Assembly (NCBI RefSeq): GCF_014697425.1
Contig: NZ_JACJRU010000004.1
Location: 186,001-250,000, forward strand
Source: Nostoc sp. FACHB-110
GTDB lineage: Bacteria > Cyanobacteriota > Cyanobacteriia > Cyanobacteriales > Nostocaceae
DNA: 64,000 bases
Direction of reading: 5' to 3'
In this document: in pieces, positions 24,490-34,025 of the stretch
Position numbering within the stretch: position 1 is the first letter of the stretch
Layout: each line of letters starts with the position of its first letter
Notes under the pieces: model-generated
Seen by the model: only the letters and a program-made list of their open reading frames with translations
What the model was told of the DNA's origin: nothing
The model's database searches: none
Program-made: the position numbers and the translations under genes

Positions 24490-27165
24490 TTAAACAACTG
24501 TAAAATTGTTGTTACTTAATGTCACTCCCGGAGATAGTTGAGCAAATTGTACTTGAGTAAAGGCACTACCACTACCATCTTGGTCAAAGTATAATGCACC
24601 TGTACCCAGATTATAGATAAATCTTTGATCGCTGTTGGTTGCAGATGAGCCACTGATAAATTGGCTAGCCGATAGTTCTGGGGCTACAAATTGAATGCCA
24701 AATCCCGCAGAAGATATCTGAATGCGATCGCTAGTAGCATTAAAATCTTTTAATAAATCTAGACCTTGATTGTAACTATCAAAAACAAAGGTATCCTTAC
24801 CCTTACCGCCAACGAGAACATCATCGCCGTTACCACCGTTGAGAATATTATTCCCAGACGCACCAGCAGCAGACAGATAGTCATCGCCTTCGCCACCTTC
24901 TAGGCGGTTATTGCCTGATGAATAGTCAACAATTAATTTGTCGTTGCCATTTCCACCTTGGAGCGTGTTGTTACCAGTGACAGAATAAACTCCGTAATAG
25001 GTGTAAAAATCTTGCCCAGAAGCAGACAGATAATCATTGCCATCACCACCTTCTAGGCTGTTATCACCTGATGTATAGTTGGCAATTAATTTATCGTTAC
25101 CAGTGCCACCTTGGAGTGTGTTATTTCCCTCAAGATAACTAATAGAAACTTCGCCGCGATATTCAAAAACATCCCCAGAGGCAGAGAGATTATCATTGCC
25201 ACTACCGCCGTCGAGGAGGTTATTACCATTGGAATAGTCAGCAATTAAATTATCATCACCTGCACCGCCAAATATCTTGTCACTACCACCACCGCCACCG
25301 TTGAGTGTATCGTTGCCATCAGTACCTACGATATTGTCATCGTAGTATGTACCTCTAATATCTAAGCGTTCGATATTTTGATAGTTGGCTAGATATGTAC
25401 CAGCTTGAATTGTGCCTTGGTTAGTAGCTGCATCAAAAGTGGAAATAACTCCTTGATTACCCTGGTAGTTCAAAAAGGATAATAAGTCGTCACCTGCACC
25501 GCCATCTATGGTGTCATGACCATCAGTATCAATTCCACCATCAAAGGAATCATTACCATTGCTACCAATAATTTGGTCGTTGTAGCGTGTACCAGAGATG
25601 GACAAGTGTTCAATATTGCTGTAACTAACCTGATAGGAACCAGTTTTAATCGTGCCTTGATTCGTACTGGCATTGAAAGTTGAGGTGATACCTGCGGTAG
25701 CCTGGTAATTGTAAAAGGATAATAAGTCGTCACCTGCGCCACCATCTATTGTGTCGTAGCCATCACTGCCACCATCCAACGAATCATCACCACTACTACC
25801 GACAATAGAATCATTTTGGGCTGTGCCAGATAGCTCTAATTTTTCAATATTTTTGTAGTTGATGAGAATGTTACCAGCAGTAATTGACCCTTGGTTAGTT
25901 GCAGTATCAAAAGTAGCAGTGATTCCGCCAGTGGGATAGGCATATAGCACATTTAAGATGTCTTGCCCATCTCCACCATCTACTGTTTGAGTTTTTAAAG
26001 CAGCAGGAGAAGAGTAAAGGACAAAAGAAATAGAATCGTTGCCTTTGCCGCCATAGACGGTGTTATTGCCAAAGCCACCTGCGTTTTGACCTGAGTAGTC
26101 GTAGTAACTGGAAAGATGAATATCGTCATTGCCATTACCGCCATTTAACAAATTATCTCCAGTGGTAAAGGCGGCAATTAATTGATCATCCCCATCCCCA
26201 CCAATGAGGGTGTTATTACCAGAATTGGCAAATCCATAGTAATCAGCATAGCTACCCACAAAGAGATAATCATTGCCCTCGCCGCCATCTAATAAATTAT
26301 CTCCGGTTGAATAGGTAGCAGTTAATTTATCGTCACCAACACCACCAAGAAGTGTATTATTGCCAGAGATGGCATTAGTAAATCCTGAGTAGTCGTCGTG
26401 ATAACCAGACGCAGAAAGGCGATCATTACCATAGCCTCCATCCAGTAAATTATCTCCTGTTGAAGAATCTGCACTTAAATTATCGTTGCCAAGACCACCA
26501 ATAAGGGTATTATTGCCAGTGGAATACTCAACAGTTAAATAATCGTTACCAGCACCACCAATAATTGTGTTATCTCCATTGCCACCGACAATATAATCAT
26601 CGTAGGCTGTACCGATAATCTTGATTTTTTCAATATTTTGGTATTTTACTTGATTGTTACCAGCAGTAATTACGCTTTCATTAGTGATTGAGTTAAAGGT
26701 GGAAGTAATTTTCTTATTAGCTTGGCTGTAATCTACATACAAATAATCGTAATTTTTACCTCCATCTACAGTTTGAGTTTTTAAGGAAGCAGGTGCAGTC
26801 TTGGGGGCAAAAATATAAAAAGAATCATTACCTTCTCCACCATTAAAGATGTTAGAGCCTTTAACTTTATAGGCATAAAAAGTATCGTTACCAGCACCGC
26901 CAAACAGCTTATTGTTACCAGTTGAGTAATTAATAATTAAGGTGTCATTGCCTGTACCACCTTGCAGTTCGTTGTTACCTTGCCAATCAACGAGTTTGTC
27001 ATCGCCTGCGCCGCCAATGAGGGTATCATTACCCTGACCACCAAAGAGTAAATCATTTCCTGCTTTACCTTCTAGACGATCACTACCTGCTTTACCATAA
27101 ATCTGATCTGCATAGTCAGTACCTATTAAAGTTTCGTTATTGTTAGTGCCTATAATCTTTGCCAT
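24490..27165 (-). CDS. RTX-type calcium-binding repeat protein
   Basis: Large secreted-type protein (891 aa) built almost entirely of glycine- and aspartate-rich nonapeptides (GGxGxDxLx, for example GGAGDDKL and GGTGNDTL) that form calcium-binding parallel beta-rolls. About five longer modules interrupt the rolls, with the consensus TFDxATNQGxIxAG and YxNIExLxIxGT. The last 110 residues (VFDSYNQGLDLLKDF onward) resemble the C-terminal domain of serralysin-like proteins, which carries the type I secretion signal. No catalytic domain is visible, so it is structural or adhesive rather than a protease or lipase. AAGG lies well placed before the ATG. No type I secretion genes are adjacent. Confidence 0.88.
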   Translation of the reverse strand: MAKIIGTNNNETLIGTDYADQIYGKAGSDRLEGKAGNDLLFGGQGNDTLIGGAGDDKLVDWQGNNELQGGTGNDTLIINYSTGNNKLFGGAGNDTFYAYKVKGSNIFNGGEGNDSFYIFAPKTAPASLKTQTVDGGKNYDYLYVDYSQANKKITSTFNSITNESVITAGNNQVKYQNIEKIKIIGTAYDDYIVGGNGDNTIIGGAGNDYLTVEYSTGNNTLIGGLGNDNLSADSSTGDNLLDGGYGNDRLSASGYHDDYSGFTNAISGNNTLLGGVGDDKLTATYSTGDNLLDGGEGNDYLFVGSYADYYGFANSGNNTLIGGDGDDQLIAAFTTGDNLLNGGNGNDDIHLSSYYDYSGQNAGGFGNNTVYGGKGNDSISFVLYSSPAALKTQTVDGGDGQDILNVLYAYPTGGITATFDTATNQGSITAGNILINYKNIEKLELSGTAQNDSIVGSSGDDSLDGGSDGYDTIDGGAGDDLLSFYNYQATAGITSTFNASTNQGTIKTGSYQVSYSNIEHLSISGTRYNDQIIGSNGNDSFDGGIDTDGHDTIDGGAGDDLLSFLNYQGNQGVISTFDAATNQGTIQAGTYLANYQNIERLDIRGTYYDDNIVGTDGNDTLNGGGGGSDKIFGGAGDDNLIADYSNGNNLLDGGSGNDNLSASGDVFEYRGEVSISYLEGNNTLQGGTGNDKLIANYTSGDNSLEGGDGNDYLSASGQDFYTYYGVYSVTGNNTLQGGNGNDKLIVDYSSGNNRLEGGEGDDYLSAAGASGNNILNGGNGDDVLVGGKGKDTFVFDSYNQGLDLLKDFNATSDRIQISSAGFGIQFVAPELSASQFISGSSATNSDQRFIYNLGTGALYFDQDGSGSAFTQVQFAQLSPGVTLSNNNFTVV

Positions 27166-27788
27166 GACTTTTGCCTTCCTAGAGCTTTTCTGCTGTAATT
27201 AAGTCGCAATGAATGTTGTTTTAGACGATAAGACAATAGCCAAAATTAAAGCTTTTTCGTCCGAGAGACATCTACCCACAAAGGGGAATATTCTGAGGAG
27301 GGATTAACCCTATTGATGAACTTCTGGCTACACCGAGCTATCAAATCTGTGTAACCGCTGATAGATGACCGAAGTAAATATGAGTGTTTATATTCAGAAA
27401 TAAAGTACTTAGCTTCATCCTTTTTCAAGTATGCTTTGATGAGTGCAGATGTTTAAGTAGTACTGCCCTCATTGAAAAAGTAGATAAATACTAAGTTTAG
27501 GTGGCTGAAATTGCACTTCACATTAGGCTTTTATTAATGGGAGAAATTTACTGTTTTGAAACAAGCAAACAGTTAATAGAAGATAGTAATTTGTGTAACT
27601 GCGCTGTAGGCGATCGCCTTTAGCTCTCTAGCTTCAAAATAGGAAACATTTGATAACACAATAATAACTAGATACTAGCTTTTATACGTAGATGTCTATA
27701 CTTAGACATACATCTTTGCTTACTCTTTACATTATGCAACAACGTATTTATATTGATTTTACTTTACCTACGGAAATTGGCACAATAC

Positions 27789-27826
27789 AGCGATTTTGAA
27801 GTTAAACTTTTCACTTCAAAATCGCT
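27789..27826. other. Perfect 14-bp stem-loop
   Basis: AGCGATTTTGAAGT (27789-27802) and ACTTCAAAATCGCT (27813-27826) are exact reverse complements around a 10-base loop, followed by AAAATTTTAATT. The left arm overlaps the end of a 21-codon frame. It could be a terminator of an unannotated short transcript. The ATTTTGAAGT part recurs at 27854. Confidence 0.6.
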
Positions 27827-28028
27827 AAAATTTTAATTACACCATATTCATAGATTTTGAAGTGAGTTAGATCACTATTGGCAATTTTTTTATCAGAAAA
27901 CAGCAAATAACAAGCAACTAGTATATTCAATGATTTTCGCAAACAATTGGTAGTGAGAGGATAATTGATTGACTGAAATATTACTGAGTCAGGACTAACG
28001 CACAAAGGGTAAAGTAGAGACAAAATAA

Positions 28029-28061
28029 AAAGCGATCGCAGTTCCATGAAGCAATCGCTTT
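28029..28061. terminator. Terminator-like hairpin
   Basis: AAAGCGATCGC and GCAATCGCTTT pair with one mismatch around an 11-base loop, with A/T runs on both sides. It lies about 180 bp past the DUF411 gene's stop on its strand. Which transcript it ends is unclear. Confidence 0.45.
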
Positions 28062-28243
28062 AGTCAATACCTGATAAAAACCCTAACCTTGGTATTGTTG
28101 ACTTAAATTGTACTTTGTTTAAGTTAATTGAAATTGCAGTGTTAGACCCCTCATTTTGTATCTAGCAGATTCAACATCTGTGCTTGTGTTCCCTATTCCC
28201 TACCTTACGAGTCAGTTCACACATCAAATCGGATGGCTATTTA

Positions 28244-28804
28244 TCATGAAGCAGGATACTGATTAAATATTTTGGCTGTACCTTGGGAATCAAAAGAAAC
28301 CACGTTAAACGGATCTTTTTGATTACCCATTTCCATTCCTGGAGTTCCTACAGGCATTTGTGGCACAGATAAACCAGCTACGTTTGGTTGTTCTTGCAGC
28401 AGCCGTTTGATATCTTGTGCTGGGACGTGGCCTTCAACAACATATCCATTCACAACTGCTGTATGACAAGAAGCTAAATTATCAGGCACATGATAGTTTT
28501 GTTTAATTGCTTCAATGTCATTTGTAGAAACATCTGTCACCTGAAATCCTTGGGATTTTAAATGGTCAATCCATCCATGACAACAACTACACTCAGGACT
28601 GCGATATACAGTAGCTTTAGGCAGTGAAGTATTAACTGCCACCTCGATAGGTAAACTTTGAGCAGAACTAACAGGTGCTTTACTTCCCAAAATGCCTAAG
28701 ACACCTACTGTTAGACCAACAATTATCAATACTTTAACAGCAATACGCACTAAGTTAAATTGTAATAATTCTTGCCACCGAGGCATCAACTTTAGTTGTG
28801 ACAT
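28244..28804 (-). CDS. DUF411 metal-binding protein, membrane-anchored
   Basis: Periplasmic protein of the DUF411 family, usually linked to copper or other metal handling. An N-terminal anchor or signal (VLIIVGLTVGVLGILG) spans about residues 23-42. The family core is TVYRSPECSCCHGWIDHLKSQ, with a C-x-C-C cysteine cluster, followed by a conserved VPDNLASCHTAVVNGYVVEGHVPAQDI containing a further Cys-His pair. These are the expected metal ligands. The length of 186 aa is typical. GGAAG precedes the ATG. It is alone, with no copper pump or oxidase beside it. Confidence 0.85.
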   Translation of the reverse strand: MSQLKLMPRWQELLQFNLVRIAVKVLIIVGLTVGVLGILGSKAPVSSAQSLPIEVAVNTSLPKATVYRSPECSCCHGWIDHLKSQGFQVTDVSTNDIEAIKQNYHVPDNLASCHTAVVNGYVVEGHVPAQDIKRLLQEQPNVAGLSVPQMPVGTPGMEMGNQKDPFNVVSFDSQGTAKIFNQYPAS

Positions 28805-29051
28805 CTAACTACTTCCTATCAATTCGGCAAATAAATAATATTAAGAAACTCCACATTTTCCGAGAATTCAGACAAATTAATCTTTTATTCCATACTCTAA
28901 CCTCTAGTCGGTGAATAATACTGAAGTCGTAGATTTTAGCAACGGGTGGGATTAATTTAATCCTAACGTGTCTATCTTAAGGCTCTGTTTAATCGTTGAA
29001 AAACTTTTTAACCTAATCTTAGAGTTCACGGAAGATTAAGGAAAAGTTTGT

Positions 29052-29633
29052 ATGACAAACGATGTTTCTACTAATATCAATAAGTCTAGCGATATTAACA
29101 AGCAAATTAATACTTCAGTTGTAATTGGCACTCTGTTAATTATTTTAGGAATTGTAGCGATCGCTTTACCTGTAGTCTCAACCATATTTGCAGAAACTTG
29201 GGTGGCGTTAATTCTCATCTCTGCGGGGTTTGCCAAGTTAGTATATGCTACTCAAACCCGCCATGAAGGAGGTTTCCTCTGGAAAATTCTCTTAAGCGGA
29301 CTGTATATTGCCACAGGTGTGATGCTATTTGTCTATCCTTTGACAGGCGTTCTCACACTCACCTTGTTACTGGGTAGCTTCTTGTTAACAGAAGGAACAT
29401 TCGAGTTAATTCTCGCATTCCGCTTACGTCCACAACAAAACTGGACATGGGTGCTAGGTAACGGCATTATCACCCTATTCTTAGGCGCGCTGATTTGGTT
29501 CCAATTTCCTACCAATGCACCTTGGCTTCTTGGCACATTAGTTGGTGCTAGCATTGTGGTAACAGGCATTTCTCGCGTCATGCTGTCTTTAAATGCACGT
29601 TCTAGCTTGAGTGAATCTAATCAAGCCGTATAA
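29052..29633 (+). CDS. HdeD-family membrane protein (DUF308)
   Basis: Integral membrane protein with six hydrophobic segments, related to E. coli HdeD, which helps acid resistance at high cell density. The N-terminal about 20 residues are polar; the membrane part starts at VVIGTLLIILGIVAIALPV. Paired short hairpins with the motif GxLLxxxGxxxL are typical of the DUF308 duplication. In cyanobacteria, HdeD-like genes are commonly induced by stress. It is monocistronic by position and divergent from the DUF411 gene across 247 bp. Confidence 0.85.
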   Translation: MTNDVSTNINKSSDINKQINTSVVIGTLLIILGIVAIALPVVSTIFAETWVALILISAGFAKLVYATQTRHEGGFLWKILLSGLYIATGVMLFVYPLTGVLTLTLLLGSFLLTEGTFELILAFRLRPQQNWTWVLGNGIITLFLGALIWFQFPTNAPWLLGTLVGASIVVTGISRVMLSLNARSSLSESNQAV

Positions 29634-29732
29634 ATAGGAATTACAAAGATTGGCTGTTGAAACTGGGTGTAGGGGTTTTGGAGTGATACACCCTGACACT
29701 CTTGCCCAAACACTTAATTTTTCGTTTTTGAA

Positions 29733-29761
29733 GTAGAGACGTTGCATTGCAACGTCTCTAC
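29733..29761. repeat. 29-nt perfect palindromic repeat, copy 1
   Basis: Arms GTAGAGACGTTGCA and TGCAACGTCTCTAC around a single T. A close relative with one mismatch lies at 48892-48920. Both are followed by CAGATT. It is a small dispersed palindrome, located between convergent hdeD-like and ppsA genes, where it could also end transcription. Confidence 0.8.
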
Positions 29762-29820
29762 AGATTATATTATCTGAACTGTATTGGTCTTTGGTGTTAT
29801 TCCTAAAACTATCAGACTGT

Positions 29821-32349
29821 TCACAGAATAGTTTGAGAATCAGCAGCTTCGACTTTGGCAACTTCTAGCATTGTTTTTAATACCGAATCAGGATTCAAAC
29901 TGATAGAGTCAATTCCCTGTTCGACTAAAAACTGGGCAAATTCTGGGTAGTCGCTGGGTGCTTGTCCACAAATGCCGATTTTGCGGTGGCGTTTTTTGGC
30001 AGCTTCAATAGCCATTTTCACCATTTGTTTAACGGCGGGGCTACGTTCGTCAAATAAACGCGATACTAAAGCTGAGTCTCTGTCTAATCCCAAGGTTAGC
30101 TGAGTTAGGTCATTAGAACCGATAGAAAAACCGTCAAAGACATCAGCAAATTCTTCTGCCAAAATCACGTTACTGGGTAACTCGCACATTACATATACTT
30201 GCAAGTCGTTAAAACCTTGTTTCAAACCATTTTTTGCCATCTCTGCTAAGACTAAACGCCCTTCATCGGGAGTGCGGCAAAATGGAATCATCGGGATAAC
30301 GTTTGTTAAACCCATCTCATCCCGGACTCGCTTGATAGCTTGACACTCTAAGGCAAAGGCAGCTTTGTAACCCTCATCATAGTAACGTGCTGCACCTCGC
30401 CAACCCAGCATCGGATTTTCTTCACTAGGTTCAAATTGTTTACCACCTAATAAATTGGCGTATTCATTACTCTTAAAATCCGACATTCGTACAATCACAG
30501 GTTTGGGATAAAATGCTGCGGCAATTCTGGCTATACCTTGGGCTAATTTATCGACAAAATACTGCGGCTTATCATCATAAAGGGCGGTGATTTCTGCTAT
30601 TTCTGCTTTGACTTTTTCATTTTGTAATTGGTCATAGTGCAGCAACGCCATTGGATGAATTTGAATTTGATTGGCAATAATAAATTCTGTCCGCGCTAAA
30701 CCTACGCCATCGTTGGGAATTGCCGATAAACTAAAAGCCTCTTGAGGATTCCCGACATTCATGAGAATTTGCGTATGGGTGCGAGGTAAGTTTTCTAAGG
30801 GGACTTCTTTGACTTCAAAAGGTAATAAACCCGGATAAACTTTGCCGTCTTCCCCTTCAGCACAGGAAACGGTGATTTCTTGATTATCTTTGAGAACTTG
30901 GGTAGCGTTGCCGCAACCAACGATCGCCGGCACACCCAATTCTCGTGCAATAATCGCTGCATGACAGGTACGCCCACCAGCATTGGTAATAATGGCACTG
31001 GCGCGTTTCATAATTGGTTCCCAGTCGGGGTCAGTTCTCTCGGTAACTAACACATCCCCTGGCTGGAATTTGTCAATATTGTGGACATCTAAAATTAGCC
31101 GGACTTTGCCTTGAGAGATAGCTTCGCCAATGGCGCGTCCAGTCACAAGGGGCAGTGGGGTGGAATCTTTATGTTTAATCAAACGATAGCTGCGTAAGAC
31201 ATTGCCTTTTTTCTGCGACTGCACAGTTTCTGGACGCGCTTGCACGATAAATAATTGATTGCTGATGCCATCTTTTGCCCACTCAATATCCATAGGGGTG
31301 TAATTACCGTGGACTTGAGAGTAATGGTCTTCAATTACGCACGCCCATCGTCCTAGTTGCAAAATTTCTTCATCACTCAGGGCGAATTTGTGGCGATCGC
31401 TTTCCGAAACGGGTACATTTTTGGTTAACTTACAATTATCATCTGACCTAACTGTTAATTTCCGATTGCTATCAGCTGCACACGCCACTAAATCGATTTC
31501 TGAAACAGGCACATACACCATTTTGATTGCTTTAGTGCCTAATTTCTTATCTATAATTGGGCGATAACCTGTTTTTAATGTTGGTTTAAATACAACATAT
31601 TCATCAGGATTAACTGCACCTTGCACAACGTTTTCACCTAAACCGTAGGCGGCGGTAATTAAAGCCGCATCTTTAAACCCGGTTTCGGTATCAATCGAAA
31701 ACATTACTCCCGAAGTTGCTAAATCAGAACGCACCATTTTTTGGACGCCAACAGATAAAGCCACATCAAAGTGATTGAATCCTTTTGTATGACGATAAGA
31801 AATAGCGCGGTCAGTAAATATAGAAGCAAAACATTTGTGACAAGCTGTGATTACTTCGTCAACACCAACAATATTTAAATAAGTTTCTTGCTGTCCGGCA
31901 AAACTAGCGTCGGGGAGGTCTTCAGCCGTCGCACTAGAACGAACTGCAACATCAGTTTCACCTTGATATATATCACATAAACTTTGATAGGCTTTAGCGA
32001 TCGCAGCGCGCAAATCTTCAGGGAATGGTGTATGCAATAATAGCGATCGCGCTTTTTCGCCGCAGGCGCGTAAATTGTTCACATCTTCAACATTTAAATC
32101 AGCAAAAAGTTGGCGCAACTGCGTTTCTAATCCGGCTGATTGAATAAAGTAACGATAAGCATAAGCGGTAGTTGCAAACCCCGTTGGTACATTCACACCT
32201 TTGGGGGTTAATTGTTGAATCATCTCTCCCAAGGAGGCATTTTTTCCACCCACTAGGTGTATATCTTTAATGCCTACCTCATCAAACCAGAGAATCAGCG
32301 ATCGCTCTTTAGAAAATGAAGACAAAGTTTGATGAGATACTGTAACCAT
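29821..32349 (-). CDS. ppsA: Phosphoenolpyruvate synthase
   Basis: Converts pyruvate plus ATP to phosphoenolpyruvate, AMP and phosphate, a gluconeogenic step. The domain order is N-terminal ATP/pyruvate-binding domain (about 20-365, VGGKNASLGEMIQQL; AVRSSATAEDLPDASFAGQQETYLN), the mobile phosphohistidine domain with the catalytic His in GGRTCHAAIIARELGVPAIVG, and a C-terminal PEP-binding TIM barrel (FSIGSNDLTQLTLGLDRDS; GICGQAPSDYPEFAQFLVE with the catalytic Cys). The ATG at 32349 has GGGAG 9 bases upstream and gives 842 aa; an in-frame GTG at 32415 lacks such a site. A variable stretch at about residues 300-325 (KLTVRSDDNCKLTKNVPVSE) looks like an insert. Confidence 0.95.
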   Translation of the reverse strand: MVTVSHQTLSSFSKERSLILWFDEVGIKDIHLVGGKNASLGEMIQQLTPKGVNVPTGFATTAYAYRYFIQSAGLETQLRQLFADLNVEDVNNLRACGEKARSLLLHTPFPEDLRAAIAKAYQSLCDIYQGETDVAVRSSATAEDLPDASFAGQQETYLNIVGVDEVITACHKCFASIFTDRAISYRHTKGFNHFDVALSVGVQKMVRSDLATSGVMFSIDTETGFKDAALITAAYGLGENVVQGAVNPDEYVVFKPTLKTGYRPIIDKKLGTKAIKMVYVPVSEIDLVACAADSNRKLTVRSDDNCKLTKNVPVSESDRHKFALSDEEILQLGRWACVIEDHYSQVHGNYTPMDIEWAKDGISNQLFIVQARPETVQSQKKGNVLRSYRLIKHKDSTPLPLVTGRAIGEAISQGKVRLILDVHNIDKFQPGDVLVTERTDPDWEPIMKRASAIITNAGGRTCHAAIIARELGVPAIVGCGNATQVLKDNQEITVSCAEGEDGKVYPGLLPFEVKEVPLENLPRTHTQILMNVGNPQEAFSLSAIPNDGVGLARTEFIIANQIQIHPMALLHYDQLQNEKVKAEIAEITALYDDKPQYFVDKLAQGIARIAAAFYPKPVIVRMSDFKSNEYANLLGGKQFEPSEENPMLGWRGAARYYDEGYKAAFALECQAIKRVRDEMGLTNVIPMIPFCRTPDEGRLVLAEMAKNGLKQGFNDLQVYVMCELPSNVILAEEFADVFDGFSIGSNDLTQLTLGLDRDSALVSRLFDERSPAVKQMVKMAIEAAKKRHRKIGICGQAPSDYPEFAQFLVEQGIDSISLNPDSVLKTMLEVAKVEAADSQTIL

Positions 32350-32776
32350 AGATGTTATCTCCCAAATAAATGCTCTAAGAGCTTTAAATTTATTGAATAA
32401 TTTGCTATCTCGCACCTAACAGCTATTTTGCCGCTCAATGAGCGCGTAAAAATTTGTTATAGGTGTTTAATAATTACTTTAGGATCACGATAACAAATAA
32501 ATTGAGATTTTGGGGGTAAGATGCAGCATTCCTTAAAATAGTACATTTAATATCTACAATTTCTTAATCATTAAGTAGGTCGCTCAAAATCAAGCTAACT
32601 CCATGAAATATATTGTTCTTCATTGGTCATTCGTCTAGGGTCAGTTTTTTTGCTATGTTTACGTTTCTTAACTTGTTTACCTTGATCCCTGCTGACTTAC
32701 ACTAGAAAATAGGTCGTAATGACAACATCTTTAATCTGCTGTGTAATCAAGACGTTGCCCAGCAAATTCTTCAGTT
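32350..32776. other. Gene-free stretch upstream of ppsA
   Basis: A 427-bp AT-rich region. Nothing coding or structured was recognised apart from the ppsA leader and a short frame continuing the methyltransferase remnant (see that entry). Confidence 0.4.
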
Positions 32777-33118
32777 TTAACTAGGGAAAGGTTGGCGAGC
32801 GATGAAGGCTACATTGCCTTTTGGGAGATGATAACTGCCGTAACATCGTGTGGTTTGGACGCGAAACCCTGCTTTGGGAACTCTTTGTTTAGCGATCGCA
32901 ATCATCGAATCGGAAATATCAACACCGAATACTTGATAATTAGCTTGGGTAAGTTTTTCTGCCCATAATCCACTACCGCAACCCAAATCTACAACTAAAC
33001 CTGAGTTGATTTGATTTTCTGTGAGAATGTTCATCATACCTGGTGCAGATTTAAGCGCAAAATCACGAAAACCCTCATAGTGAATAAAAGCCAGGTCTTG
33101 TTTATACCACTCGTTCAT
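32777..33118 (-). pseudogene. Internally deleted SAM-dependent methyltransferase
   Basis: The N-terminal about 80 residues are a good class I methyltransferase start: motif I LVVDLGCGSGLWAEKL and the acidic GVDISDSM. The protein then jumps within AKQRVPKAGFRVQTTRCYG to what looks like the family's C-terminal strands (YGSYHLPKGNVAFIARQP), giving 113 aa in place of about 240. Both joined parts probably carried a K-A-x-F-R-V segment, so a deletion between short homologies is likely. Past the stop, an alternative frame reads L-V-K-T-E-E-F-A-G-Q-R-L-D-Y-T-A-D, possibly a further displaced tail. It is almost certainly not a working enzyme. I infer this from domain pattern, not an alignment. Confidence 0.6.
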
Positions 33119-33283
33119 ATTGATATTAGAACCTCAGTTAGCTCATCGGCAAAAGCTATCTTCCTAAATCGGTGATGAAAATGAGGGATAATTTTTTTAG
33201 AGATGCCTAGACGCGTAAGATATTTGTCATCAAACATCACTTCCATGTTTCATAAAATTCAAACTCATCACTAATGTATCGAG

Positions 33284-33739
33284 ATGTACACATCCTCTCT
33301 GTATGAAACCGATTTTTACGCTTGGACTCAAGAACAGGTGAGTTTACTGAAAGCCCAGCAGTGGGAGCGACTAGATACAACTAACATTATTGAAGAAATT
33401 GAGACTTTGGGTAGGAAAGAACGCCAAGAATTGCGAAATCGTCTAGGAGTATTGTTAGGTCATTTATTAAAATGGCAATATCAATCTCAAAAACGTAGTA
33501 GCAGCTGGTTAAGTACAATTCGAGAACAGCGTATTCAGATTAAATTGCTTTTAGAAGATAGCCCAAGTTTAAAATCATATTTCAACGAAATTTTTCTAAC
33601 TGCTTATCAACTGGGTTTGGCGTTGGCAATTCGAGAAACGCAATTAGGTGAACAAGTTTTTCCTGAAGAATGCCCTTATAATCCAGAACAAATTATGAAC
33701 TCTGATTTTTTTCCCGAACCAGATGAATTTGAGCCTTAG
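33284..33739 (+). CDS. DUF29 family protein
   Basis: A cyanobacteria-rich family of unknown function. The characteristic pattern is present: YETDFYAWTQEQVSLLK, then NIIEEIETLGRKERQELRNRL, HLLKWQYQ and SSWLSTIREQR, and a C-terminal CPYNPEQIMNSDFFPE. The length of 151 aa is complete. The protein is soluble and helical. Its stop codon TAG overlaps the first bases of an inserted MITE (33736-33943), so the 3' untranslated region is element DNA. Confidence 0.85.
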   Translation: MYTSSLYETDFYAWTQEQVSLLKAQQWERLDTTNIIEEIETLGRKERQELRNRLGVLLGHLLKWQYQSQKRSSSWLSTIREQRIQIKLLLEDSPSLKSYFNEIFLTAYQLGLALAIRETQLGEQVFPEECPYNPEQIMNSDFFPEPDEFEP

Positions 33740-33943
33740 AGGATGTTTGAAAAGTCTAAATTATGACTCAGGCGATGGGAAATCGCGCGCCACTGAGGGA
33801 GTCGGGGAACCAGCCCAACGCAGTGGCTTGGCTACACAGACGAAACCCACCTCCGTGAGTTAAAGTTGTGTTAGTCCACGCAGTTAGACTTTGCTTGTGT
33901 AGTAGCGAATTCTCTTCGCCCAATACTTTTCAAACATCCTCTA
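33736..33943 (+). mobile_element. TA-flanked MITE, copy 1 (208 bp)
   Basis: Perfect 20-bp terminal inverted repeats: TTAGAGGATGTTTGAAAAGT at 33736-33755 and its exact reverse complement at 33924-33943. There is no coding capacity. A related, inverted and shorter copy lies at 59641-59798. TA at both ends fits insertion of the IS630/Tc1-mariner kind. The left end supplies the stop codon of the DUF29 gene. A terminator-like hairpin (ATATCCCCGACT / AGTCAGGGATAT) follows at about 33950-33983. Confidence 0.85.
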
Positions 33944-34025
33944 AATAAAAATATCCCCGACTCCTTAAAAAAGTCAGGGATATGAGGCTTGGGATTGTTA
34001 AAAATCAAATAAGATTGCTATACAG

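Larger units (their letters stand above)
27166..28243. other. 1.08-kb gene-free stretch
   Basis: No convincing gene on either strand. Open frames at 27246-27428 and 27811-28047 lack family likeness and ribosome binding sites. A 21-codon frame starts at 27735 and ends at the foot of a perfect hairpin (27789-27826). A second hairpin lies at 28029-28061. Two HIP1 sites are present. The region could hide a small RNA. Confidence 0.4.

Noticed and set aside
24490-27165. Adhesin, lipase or alkaline protease for the RTX protein
   Set aside because: No catalytic domain or HExxH/GxSxG motif is visible; only RTX rolls and a serralysin-like C-terminal region.
27246-27428. 60-codon minus-strand open frame
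   Set aside because: No ribosome site, no recognisable pattern, and AT-rich spacer composition.
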